In this document: piece after piece, positions 6,909 through 12,363 of the stretch
Layout: the number at the start of each line of letters is the position of its first letter
How positions within the stretch are numbered: position 1 is the stretch's first letter
NCBI GenBank assembly: GCA_031259605.1
Contig: JAIRLE010000054.1
Span: forward strand, 1-12,363
Origin: Zoogloeaceae bacterium
Lineage (GTDB): Bacteria; Pseudomonadota; Gammaproteobacteria; Burkholderiales; Rhodocyclaceae
DNA: 12,363 nt
Direction: 5' to 3'
Notes under the pieces: generated by a model
The model's database searches: none
What the model saw: only the letters and a program-made list of their open reading frames with translations
What the model was told of the DNA's origin: nothing
Made by a program: the position numbers and the translations under genes

Positions 6909-7178
6909 ATGACAAGAACCGTAAACTGCATCAAGCTCGGCGTCGAAGCCGAAGGACTGGATTTCCCGCCTCTGCCTGGAGCGCTCGGTCAAAGGATTTT
7001 CGAGCAGGTCTCCAAAGACGCCTGGCAACAGTGGATACGCCTGCAAACCATGATCATCAACGAAAACCGCCTGAACATGGCCGATCCCGAACACCGCAAA
7101 TACCTGACGGAACAGGTGAGCAGCCACTTCTTCGGTCCGGGCGCGGAACAACTCCCCGGCTTCGTGCCGCCCCGATAG
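6909..7178 (+). CDS. yggX: YggX-type Fe(2+)-trafficking / oxidative damage protection protein
   Basis: An 89-residue protein of the YggX family. It begins MTRTVNCIKLGVEAEGLDFP with the conserved Cys7 and continues with PGALGQRIFEQVSKDAWQQW, QTMIINENRLNMADPEHRKY, and a C-terminal HFFGPG. In enterobacteria YggX protects Fe-S clusters from oxidative damage and limits free iron; the role here is by family. Length is typical. The start at 6909 has GGAG (6898-6901) 7 bases upstream and gives the conserved N-terminus; longer reading frames through argA are spurious. It follows argA by 35 bases, an adjacency recalled from other betaproteobacteria. Confidence 0.95.
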   Translation: MTRTVNCIKLGVEAEGLDFPPLPGALGQRIFEQVSKDAWQQWIRLQTMIINENRLNMADPEHRKYLTEQVSSHFFGPGAEQLPGFVPPR

Positions 7179-7481
7179 ACGACAGGCGCAATCCTGGGCG
7201 GAAAGAGGCGAGACACGAAGATATACGTGCCGTTATAAGGCATCGGCATTTTGTCTTGGCGCGCACCGGATTTGTCATGAATCTCGTCATCGTATTTTCA
7301 GCCCGCGCAGCCGCAAAAATCAAGGCGTCTGGAACAGGGCGCCGGGAGTTGCTCCCCCCTCTCCCGGCGCTGAAGCGCCACCCTCTCCAGCGCGGCAGGC
7401 GAGGGAAAAAACGGGCGTTCATGCGATTGCCCCGATCCTCTCCTCTGTCATCCGTCCGCCGATTGTGCTTAAATGCGCCTC
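7179..7481. other. yggX-nadK intergenic region with palindromes, no gene
   Basis: About 300 bases without a supported gene. GCGCCGGGAG (7339-7348) and CTCCCGGCGC (7361-7370) form a perfect 10-bp stem around a 12-base loop. GGCGC-TGAA-GCGCC (7366-7379) forms a second, overlapping stem, so the two are mutually exclusive. No T-run follows on either strand, so these are not clear terminators. The C-rich loop (CCCCCCTCTCCCG) shares CCCCTCTCCCG with the element at 877-887. The frame from ATG 7276 gives an Arg/Pro-rich sequence typical of shadow translation and is not called. Confidence 0.5.
7466..7474 (+). promoter_or_regulatory. Extended -10 promoter candidate for nadK
   Basis: TGCTTAAAT is a TGn-extended -10 (hexamer TTAAAT, 7469-7474) directly upstream of the nadK start codons. 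No clear -35 is seen. Transcription would begin near 7481, which fits a very short or leaderless mRNA starting at the ATG at 7482 or 7494. Confidence 0.3.
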
Positions 7482-8426
7482 ATGAGCTTTCCAATGCATG
7501 CCTTGCGCCAGCCGCGCACCATCGCCATCATCGGCAAATACCAGAGCCGCAAGGTCAGTGACGCCCTGATCGCCCTGGCCGCCCATTTGCAGGAACGCGG
7601 CGTCTCGGTATTCATCGAACGGGAAACCGCCGAACACATGGGGCGTCCCGACGAACTTTCCCGCTGGATGGTGTGCGGCTTCATGGACATCGGCGCGCAC
7701 GCCGACATGGCGATTGTGGTCGGCGGCGACGGCACCATGCTGAACGCGGCGCGGCGGCTGGCGCGCTACAGCGTACCGCTGGTCGGCGTCAACCAGGGAC
7801 GCCTGGGCTTCATGACCGACATCGCCCGCCACGACATGCTGCCCGCAATGGACGCGCTCTTGGACGGACAGTTCCAGCCGGAAACGCGCATGCTGCTCGA
7901 CGCGGAAATCATCCGCGCGCGGCGGGAAATCGCCAGCAACCTGGCGTTGAACGACATTGTCATCGACAAGGGCGCGACGGGACGGATGATCGAATGCGAA
8001 CTGTTCATCGACGGCGAATTCATCTACAAGCAACGCGCCGACGGCTTGATTGTGTCGACGCCAACCGGCTCCACCGCCTACGCGCTTTCCGCCAACGGCC
8101 CGATTCTGCATCCGGCGCTGACCGGTATCGCGCTGGTGCCGCTTTGCCCGCACGCGCTCACCAATCGTCCAGTGCTGGTCGATGACCATGTGGAAATCGA
8201 GATTGTCGTCACCCACGCCGACGACGCGCGCGCGCACTTCGATGGTCAGGTGACGCTGAACCTCAATCGCGGCGACGCCATTCGCCTGCGACGTTCCGAG
8301 TATTCAATCTGCTTCTTGCATCCGCCGGGCTACAGCTATTTTTCCATGCTGCGCCAGAAGCTCCATTGGGGCGAACGCCCCACGGAAGAAGAAAGCGCCG
8401 CCTGCCGCAAGAAGACGGATTCCTGA
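7482..8426 (+). CDS. nadK: NAD kinase
   Basis: A 314-residue NAD kinase that phosphorylates NAD to NADP. Motifs: TIAIIGKY near the N-terminus, VVGGDGTMLNAARRLA (GGDG nucleotide-phosphate motif), GVNQGRLGFMTD, and PTGSTAYALSANGPILHP (the conserved GSTAY substrate region), followed by LTNRPVLV. Length is normal for the family. In-frame ATGs exist at 7473, 7482 and 7494, none with a Shine-Dalgarno; 7482 is used here and the choice is uncertain by a few residues. The older name ppnK reflects polyphosphate use by some members, but the Gram-negative enzymes are generally ATP-specific, so a link to the nearby pap should not be assumed. recN follows after 7 bases. Confidence 0.95.
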   Translation: MSFPMHALRQPRTIAIIGKYQSRKVSDALIALAAHLQERGVSVFIERETAEHMGRPDELSRWMVCGFMDIGAHADMAIVVGGDGTMLNAARRLARYSVPLVGVNQGRLGFMTDIARHDMLPAMDALLDGQFQPETRMLLDAEIIRARREIASNLALNDIVIDKGATGRMIECELFIDGEFIYKQRADGLIVSTPTGSTAYALSANGPILHPALTGIALVPLCPHALTNRPVLVDDHVEIEIVVTHADDARAHFDGQVTLNLNRGDAIRLRRSEYSICFLHPPGYSYFSMLRQKLHWGERPTEEESAACRKKTDS

Positions 8427-8433
8427 TTCGATC

Positions 8434-10098
8434 ATGTTGCAGCGCCTCTCTGTCCGCGATTTTGTCATCGTTGACCACCTGGAACTGGAATTTTCCGCCG
8501 GTTTCGGCGCGCTCACCGGAGAAACCGGCGCGGGCAAATCCATCCTGATCGACGCGTTGGCGCTGGCGCTGGGCGAACGCGCCGATCCCGGCGTCGTCCG
8601 CGGCGGCAAGGAAAAAACGGAAGTTTCCGCCACCTTCGATCTGGCGCGCTTGCCTGAAGTCCGCGCCTGGCTTGCCGCACAGGATTTTGCCGAAGACGAG
8701 GAACTCCTCCTGCGCCGCGTGGTGGAAACAGGCGGACGCTCGCGCGCCTACATCAACGGCAGCCCCGCCAGCGCGCAGCAGTTGCGCGGCGTGGGCGAAT
8801 TCCTGGTCGATATCCACGGCCAACACGCGCACCAGTCCCTGCTGCGCGCCGAAGCGCAACGGGCGCTGCTGGATAGCCACGGGCAATTGACCGCGCTGGC
8901 GCAGGAAGTCGCCGCCGCCTGGAGAGCGTACCAGCAACTGTCCAAGACGCTGGCGGCGGCAAAAGCGGGCAGCGCCGCCAGTTTGCAGGAACGCGATATG
9001 CTCTCCTGGCAAATCCGCGAACTGGAAGAGATCGATTTTCGCGCGGGCGAATGGCCGGAACTGGAGGTTGAACAGCGGCGTCTGGCACATGCCGCCAGCC
9101 TGATCGAAGGCGCGCAACATATCCTTGCCGCGCTGGCCGAAGGCGAGGGCGCGTGTGAAAACCTGCTCGCCGCCGCGCACGCGCGTCTGGACGACATGGC
9201 GGCGGTGGACGCGACGCTGGTCGGGGGTCTTGATCTCCTGGTCTCCGCGCAGGCGGAAATTTCTGAAATCATCTCCCTGATGCGCCGCTACGCCGGTCGG
9301 GTGGAACTGGAACCGGAACGTCTCCGGGAAGTCGAGGCGCGCCAGGAGGCCATCCTGCATCTCGCCCGCAAGCATCGCGTGGAAATAACGGCGCTGCCGG
9401 AATGCCTGGCGCGTCTGCGGCAACGTTTCGCCGAACTGGAGCGTGTCGCCGATGTGGGCACACTGAGCGCCGAAACGCAGGTGGCGCGCGAGGCTTACCG
9501 GGTGCTGGCGGCACGCCTCAGCGCCGGGCGCGCGCAAACCGCCTCGGCATTGGGTGCGGCGGTGAGCGAGAAAATGCGGCAACTGGCGCTGGCTTCCGGG
9601 CGGTTCACTGTGGCCTTGCCGCCCTTGCGCGACGGCGCGGAAGGTTCGGCAAATGGCGCGGAACAGGTGGAATTTCGTGTTTCCGGCCTGGCGGACGATG
9701 AGGCGCGTCCCCTGTCCAGAGTGGCCTCCGGCGGCGAGCTTTCTCGCATCAGCCTGGCCTTGCAGGTGGTCGCCTCGCAAACGGCGGCCGTGCCGACGCT
9801 GATTTTCGATGAAGTCGATGTCGGCATCGGCGGCGGCGTCGCGGAAATCGTCGGTCGACTGCTGTGCCAGTTGGGCAAGACGCGTCAGGTGCTCTGCGTC
9901 ACCCACCTGCCCCAGGTTGCCGCCCGCGCCGATTGGCATTGGCAGGTCAGCAAGACCGCCGCCGCAGGCATCGTCGAAAGCCGCATCAATGCCTTGTCCG
10001 GCGATGCCCGTGTAGAAGAAATCGCCCGCATGTTGGGTGGCGTGGACATCACCGCCACCACCCGGCAACACGCGCGGGAGTTGTTACAAACCCTTTGA
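8434..10098 (+). CDS. recN: DNA repair protein RecN
   Basis: A 554-residue SMC-like ATPase that acts early in double-strand-break repair by homologous recombination. Walker A GETGAGKS is at residues 29-36, right after the start MLQRLSVRDFVIVDHLELEF. A Gln/His motif, DIHGQHAHQSLL, lies near 125-135. The middle (about 150-380) is Glu/Arg/Ala-rich and forms the short coiled coil typical of RecN. The ABC signature SGGELSR (432-438), Walker B LIFDEVD (456-462) and VTHLPQVAA (His switch) close the ATPase head. Length matches the family. The gene starts 7 bases after the nadK stop with no strong ribosome binding site, suggesting co-transcription and coupled translation, as in many betaproteobacteria. 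No LexA box was identified. Confidence 0.95.
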   Translation: MLQRLSVRDFVIVDHLELEFSAGFGALTGETGAGKSILIDALALALGERADPGVVRGGKEKTEVSATFDLARLPEVRAWLAAQDFAEDEELLLRRVVETGGRSRAYINGSPASAQQLRGVGEFLVDIHGQHAHQSLLRAEAQRALLDSHGQLTALAQEVAAAWRAYQQLSKTLAAAKAGSAASLQERDMLSWQIRELEEIDFRAGEWPELEVEQRRLAHAASLIEGAQHILAALAEGEGACENLLAAAHARLDDMAAVDATLVGGLDLLVSAQAEISEIISLMRRYAGRVELEPERLREVEARQEAILHLARKHRVEITALPECLARLRQRFAELERVADVGTLSAETQVAREAYRVLAARLSAGRAQTASALGAAVSEKMRQLALASGRFTVALPPLRDGAEGSANGAEQVEFRVSGLADDEARPLSRVASGGELSRISLALQVVASQTAAVPTLIFDEVDVGIGGGVAEIVGRLLCQLGKTRQVLCVTHLPQVAARADWHWQVSKTAAAGIVESRINALSGDARVEEIARMLGGVDITATTRQHARELLQTL

Positions 10099-10121
10099 AT
10101 TGCCCAAGGTTTGCCTAAAAT
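10095..10121 (+). promoter_or_regulatory. Weak promoter candidate before the SprA-like gene
   Basis: TTGAAT (10095-10100) and TAAAAT (10116-10121) are separated by 15 bases, 36 bases upstream of the start codon at 10157. The -10 is good (5/6) but the spacer is short. It would give the gene its own transcription start after recN. Confidence 0.3.
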
Positions 10122-10156
10122 CAAAGGCTCCTCCATAAAAGAATTTCCGCCGCGTC

Positions 10157-10882
10157 ATGCTTTCCGCCATTTCCTTTTCCCCCTTTTTTGTCCCGCCCTA
10201 CACGCCGGGCGGCGGACAGGCATCTGCGCCAGCGGGCGACAACGCGGCGGCGCGCCAGGAAGTCAGCTATGTCGTACAGATTGAAGGCTCGGGAGAAAGG
10301 CAAAAAACGGCGCGGCCTGAACGAACTGAGCAGGCAAACGCTTTGGAAGGCGCGCGGCGCACGGAAGAAAAACAGCCGGAAAACACGCCGGACGCCGCCA
10401 AAAAACCCAATGGCGAGGCGCTTTCAGAAGAAGAACAACGCGAAGTCACCGAGCTTGCCGCCATAGACCGCAAGGTGCGCCAACATGAAATGGCGCACAT
10501 GGCGGCGGGCGGCGAGCTGATCACTTCCGGCGCGCGCTACGAATATCAACAGGGGCCGGATGGTCAACGCTATGCGGTAGCGGGCGAAGTCGGCATCGAC
10601 ACCTCCGAAGGCAGGACGCCGGAAGAAACCTTGATACGCGCCCGCCGCATCCGCGCCGCCGCGCTGGCGCCCGCCGACCCTTCGCCGCAGGATCGCAGCG
10701 TTGCCGCCGCCGCCACGCAAATGGAAATCCGCGCCCAACAGGAAATTGCCCAAAACCGGCAGGAAGAGCAACGCGCCGCGGAAGAAAATGCCAACCCCCG
10801 CGCCAGTACCGCCACCCACGCCTATCAGGACATGTCCGGCAGCGAGGCTGGACAGCAAAACCGCCTTTCCATCTACGCTTGA
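10157..10882 (+). CDS. SprA-related putative metalloprotease
   Basis: A 241-residue protein. Residues ~20-90 are Glu/Ala/Pro-rich and probably disordered. The conserved core begins at LSEEEQREVTELAAIDRKVR and holds the zinc-type motif HEMAH (110-114), followed by MAAGGELITSGARYEYQQGP, a GQRYAVAGEVGIDTSEG segment and AALAPADPSPQDRSVAAAA. This is the pattern of the SprA-related family (PF12118 by recollection), annotated as putative metallopeptidase because of HExxH; no activity is established as far as I know. No convincing signal peptide is visible. The C-terminal ~60 residues are Gln/Ala/Glu-rich. It follows recN by 58 bases and is the last conserved chromosomal gene before the accessory segment. 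Confidence 0.75.
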   Translation: MLSAISFSPFFVPPYTPGGGQASAPAGDNAAARQEVSYVVQIEGSGERQKTARPERTEQANALEGARRTEEKQPENTPDAAKKPNGEALSEEEQREVTELAAIDRKVRQHEMAHMAAGGELITSGARYEYQQGPDGQRYAVAGEVGIDTSEGRTPEETLIRARRIRAAALAPADPSPQDRSVAAAATQMEIRAQQEIAQNRQEEQRAAEENANPRASTATHAYQDMSGSEAGQQNRLSIYA

Positions 10883-10924
10883 CAGAGGCGGCAACAGGAA
10901 TCGGACGGAATATCAGGAGACAAA

Positions 10925-10954
10925 ATGGAGCGAATCGTGCGGAAAAATCGCTAA
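10925..10954 (+). other. Nine-codon ORF with good ribosome binding site
   Basis: AGGAG (10915-10919) sits 5 bases before ATG 10925, which opens a frame of nine codons (MERIVRKNR) ending in TAA at 10952-10954. The same frame then continues without interruption into the TraL/MobD-like remnant. It may be a relic start of a disrupted gene or a small leader peptide; the arrangement is seen directly, the meaning is inferred. Confidence 0.3.
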
Positions 10955-11515
10955 ATTCTGCTGCAAGAACCTGTTCATGCTTATCCCGGCCATATCGCGG
11001 TCATCAATTCAGCCGCCCGGAGCAATGCGGGCATGGAAAAATACGGGACCACGCTCAAGGAAACCCTGACGGAACCGCAACGTGATCTGACGGCCTTTTG
11101 GGTCATCAACCGGCAGCTTGATTCGGTGGAACTTTTGCGTTCCTTCCTGGGCGTTTTTCCCGATGCTCTGGTCCATGTCTGCCGGAATCTCTACTTCGGG
11201 GAAGCGGACAAGTTTGAACTTTATAACGGGAGCAAAACCCGCAAGAGCATTGAGCGGACAGGACGGAACCTGGACTTCCCCGAATTGGCGAACCGGGTGG
11301 CCGATAAGCTCTATTCCGACCGGCTGCCGGTATGGAAAGCTCTGGCCGGACTGCCTCTCGGCGACAGGGCGGAACTGAAACGCTGGCGCTCGCTGTGCGC
11401 GGCGATGTTTGGCCGGGTTTTGCCCAAGGAACGGACCAAGGCTCGTCAGGAAACCGGAGGTGACGCGGCTCTCCATTGCCGGATTGCCGTCCGCGGCGAT
11501 GGCGCTGTCGGTTGA
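10955..11515 (+). pseudogene. C-terminal remnant of a TraL/MobD-like (ParA-superfamily) conjugation NTPase
   Basis: The frame is open from after the TAA at 10952 to TGA at 11513-11515. The segment around 10991-11410 resembles the second half of ParA/MinD-like NTPases of conjugation systems such as RP4 TraL and MobD. It shows HIAVINSAARSN (cf. the family's VVIDxxA), LTAFWVINRQLDSVELLRSF, VCRNLYFGEADKFELYNGSK, LDFPELANRVADKLYSDRLP, and a closing LGDRAELKRWRSL. The P-loop (GKGGVGKS-type) half is missing: there is no room for it before the SprA-like gene, and no other frame supplies it. The last ~25 residues look like unrelated read-through. An ATG at 11033 could start a short product, but without a P-loop it could not bind nucleotide normally. 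Assignment is by remembered pattern, so moderate. Confidence 0.5.
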
Positions 11516-11539
11516 CGGGAGAACAAAGCCCTTGCGCGA

Positions 11540-11585
11540 TATTTTTTTTGAAAATCTTGACCGTCGCGCCGTTATCGGACAGAAT
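11540..11585 (+). promoter_or_regulatory. Sigma70-type promoter candidate with A/T-rich upstream element
   Basis: TTGACC (11557-11562, 5/6 to consensus) and CAGAAT (11580-11585, 4/6) are spaced by exactly 17 bases. Directly upstream is TATTTTTTTTGAAAATC (11540-11556), which resembles an UP element and stands out in this GC-rich DNA. Transcription would start near 11592 and give the downstream surface-protein gene a leader of about 310 bases. Confidence 0.4.
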
Positions 11586-11639
11586 ACAGCCGCATACAGG
11601 TGTATGCACGGCTGTCCGGCAGCGCCGGGGCCGGTTTTC
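11586..11639 (+). terminator. Double hairpin with T-tract in the leader
   Basis: ACAGCCG (11586-11592) and CATACA (11593-11598) pair with TGTATG (11601-11606) and CGGCTGT (11609-11615), leaving a 2-base bulge. Immediately after, CCGGC (11616-11620) pairs with GCCGG (11630-11634), followed by TTTTCC. This resembles an intrinsic terminator, either for transcripts from upstream or as an attenuator close to the promoter at 11557-11585. Confidence 0.45.
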
Positions 11640-11711
11640 CTTTCCCGCACAGGGGTGGGCATGAAAAAAGGGGTGAACATCACGTCCGGACTCGGAAAAG
11701 AGTCAGATGAA

Positions 11712-11738
11712 CAGGCCAAAAACAACGGTTCTGGCCTG
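11712..11738 (+). repeat. Leader stem-loop just before the C-tract
   Basis: CAGGCCA (11712-11718) and TGGCCTG (11732-11738) form a perfect 7-bp stem with a 13-base loop, ending 10 bases before the C10 run. The following ATTATTG is only weakly T-rich, so termination is doubtful. Confidence 0.4.
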
Positions 11739-11748
11739 ATTATTGCTG

Positions 11749-11758
11749 CCCCCCCCCC
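11749..11758 (+). repeat. Homopolymeric C10 tract (possible phase-variation switch)
   Basis: Ten consecutive C (11749-11758), 143 bases upstream of the surface-protein start codon. Runs of this length are known slippage sites in contingency loci, for example poly-G/C upstream of porA and opc in Neisseria. The tract lies between TTGCTG (11743-11748) and TACGCT (11767-11772), which are 18 bases apart and could be a poor -35/-10 pair whose spacing depends on the run. It also lies inside a small open frame starting at 11661. Variation itself cannot be seen from one sequence. Confidence 0.55.
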
Positions 11759-11791
11759 GCAACTCCTACGCTCTCGCGCATTTTCCTCTAG

Positions 11792-11815
11792 GGAAACGCG
11801 CCTTTGCGCGTTTCC
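11792..11815 (+). repeat. Perfect 10-bp leader hairpin
   Basis: GGAAACGCGC (11792-11801), loop CTTT, GCGCGTTTCC (11806-11815). A very stable stem in the leader between the C10 tract and the surface-protein gene, followed by TTCCT but no proper T-run. Confidence 0.5.
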
Positions 11816-11832
11816 TTCCTGCCGCATTTTCG

Positions 11833-11869
11833 GCCCCTCCTTCCCTCGCGCAGAGGAAGGGGGGCTTTT
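11833..11869 (+). terminator. Intrinsic terminator or attenuator just upstream of the surface-protein gene
   Basis: GCCCC-T-CCTTCC (11833-11844) pairs with GGAAGGGGGGC (11855-11865), leaving one bulged T and a 10-base loop, and TTTTCCTTT follows at once. This is a strong rho-independent terminator shape, yet it ends only 33 bases before the start codon at 11902. Either it ends transcription from the upstream remnant, with the gene's promoter squeezed in after it, or it is an attenuator in the leader. Confidence 0.55.
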
Positions 11870-11901
11870 CCTTTACCCCCAAAAATTCCCGGAGGCGAAC
11901 C

Positions 11902-12363
11902 ATGACCGGAACATCCTCCCCTGTCCGTAACCGCCCCCCGCTTCGCGCCCCGCGCCGCCGCGCTTTCCATCTCATCGCCCTGTGTCTCGCCTTCGGCCTC
12001 GCGGCCTTGTCGCCCGCGACCGCGGTGGCGGTCACGGACATCGACACAGACACAACAGCAAATCCCTCCATAATCGACGCTGGCTCCCCCATCCTTACCT
12101 ATCCTGAGGTAACTGGCGGCGTAGTCAACCTCCTGCCTGGCGGCATCGCTAATACCGTGGCCGGAGGCGCGGCCTCCAATGGCAGGGTATACGACAATAA
12201 GGTATATGTAGATGGCGGAAGTACTGTAATAGACGACATAAACCATAGCTCGAAAATCTACGGCGGCTTTGTGGCGAATAATGGCGATGTGGAAATTAAC
12301 GCGGTGTTTATCTCCAGCGGATCCCCCAACGATGACGTAATTGGCGCCTATACTCTGAAGGGA
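11902..12363 (+). CDS. Secreted YGG/GG-repeat surface protein (adhesin or autotransporter-like), 5' part
   Basis: A frame open from ATG 11902 to the window edge (154 residues, no stop), so the gene is longer than shown. GGAGG (11891-11895) lies 6 bases upstream, an ideal ribosome binding site. Residues 1-43 form a signal sequence: Arg-rich n-region (RAPRRRAFH), hydrophobic core LIALCLAFGLAALS (24-37), and likely cleavage after ATAVA (43). RRAF gives a slight Tat resemblance, but the core looks Sec-like. The mature part is rich in Gly, Asn, Val and Asp, with beta-helix-like spacing: VAGG (87-89), NGRVYDNKVYVDGG (93-106), SKIYGG (117-122), and NNGDVEINAVFISSG (126-140). Repeats of G-x-V-x-x-N-x-V plus YGG are seen in large passenger domains of autotransporters and adhesins. 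No C-terminal barrel or anchor can be checked. Codon use turns AT-richer after about residue 60. Confidence 0.7.
   Translation, partial: MTGTSSPVRNRPPLRAPRRRAFHLIALCLAFGLAALSPATAVAVTDIDTDTTANPSIIDAGSPILTYPEVTGGVVNLLPGGIANTVAGGAASNGRVYDNKVYVDGGSTVIDDINHSSKIYGGFVANNGDVEINAVFISSGSPNDDVIGAYTLKG

Noticed and set aside
7276..7561. Small ORF before nadK starting at ATG 7276
   Set aside because: Its translation is Arg/Pro/His-rich without any recognisable pattern, it overlaps the nadK start in another frame, and it lacks a ribosome binding site.
3944..8426. Polyphosphate operon linking pap and nadK
   Set aside because: Gram-negative NAD kinases are generally ATP-dependent, and argA, yggX and a 300-base gap separate the genes. 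The shared polyphosphate theme is nominal.
8263..10071. 602-codon open frame antisense to recN and the nadK end
   Set aside because: The plus strand encodes complete RecN motifs throughout; the antisense frame is open only because of codon-position GC bias.
11409..11660. Upstream part of the 173-codon frame ending at 11930
   Set aside because: It overlaps the NTPase remnant in another frame and crosses promoter and terminator-like elements. Only the part from ATG 11661 has a plausible ribosome binding site, and that is treated as a finding.
1..12363. CRISPR array, tRNA, defence system or toxin-antitoxin pair
   Set aside because: No regularly spaced repeats, no cloverleaf-type sequence and no recognisable defence or toxin families were found on either strand.

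Overview
The window reads as a GC-rich betaproteobacterial chromosome, most likely Rhodocyclales-like. This rests on the family content and the argA-yggX and xthA/pyrE neighbourhoods, recalled from known genomes and not searched. Most of it is conserved housekeeping sequence. Accessory DNA lies at both ends: an IS630 remnant on the left, and a decayed plasmid or ICE gene plus a surface-protein locus on the right. There is no tRNA, rRNA or CRISPR array.

Left part (1-2549). A fragment of an IS630-family transposase (minus strand) runs off the left edge. It is followed by ubiT (246-743), an SCP2-fold lipid-binding factor of oxygen-independent ubiquinone synthesis. Three minus-strand genes then converge on it: xthA (exonuclease III) followed by two short proteins that overlap as TGATG. 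Both short proteins carry the Pro-Gly-Arg-x-Arg motif of cysteine-less HMA-like domains. A hairpin plus T-tract (848-873) can terminate this operon.

Central part (2589-10098). All genes are on the plus strand. pyrE is coupled by ATGA to a secreted DUF4124-type coiled-coil protein. pap (polyphosphate:AMP phosphotransferase, two PPK2 domains) is coupled by GTGA to argA (N-acetylglutamate synthase). Then come yggX (Fe-S protection), nadK (NAD kinase) and recN (SMC-like repair ATPase). The joint themes are nucleotide and cofactor supply, polyphosphate-based energy recycling, and protection from DNA or oxidative damage.

Right part (10099-12363). A SprA-related putative metalloprotease gene (10157-10882) is followed by the C-terminal remnant of a TraL/MobD-like (ParA-superfamily) conjugation NTPase (10955-11515). 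A gene-free stretch of about 390 bases (11516-11901) then holds a promoter candidate with an A/T-rich upstream element, several hairpins, two terminator-like structures and an uninterrupted run of ten C. It ends in a strong ribosome binding site and the 5' end of a secreted YGG/GG-repeat surface protein (11902 to the window edge). That gene has no stop in the window. The C10 tract upstream of a surface-protein gene looks like a phase-variation (contingency) locus and is the most notable feature here.
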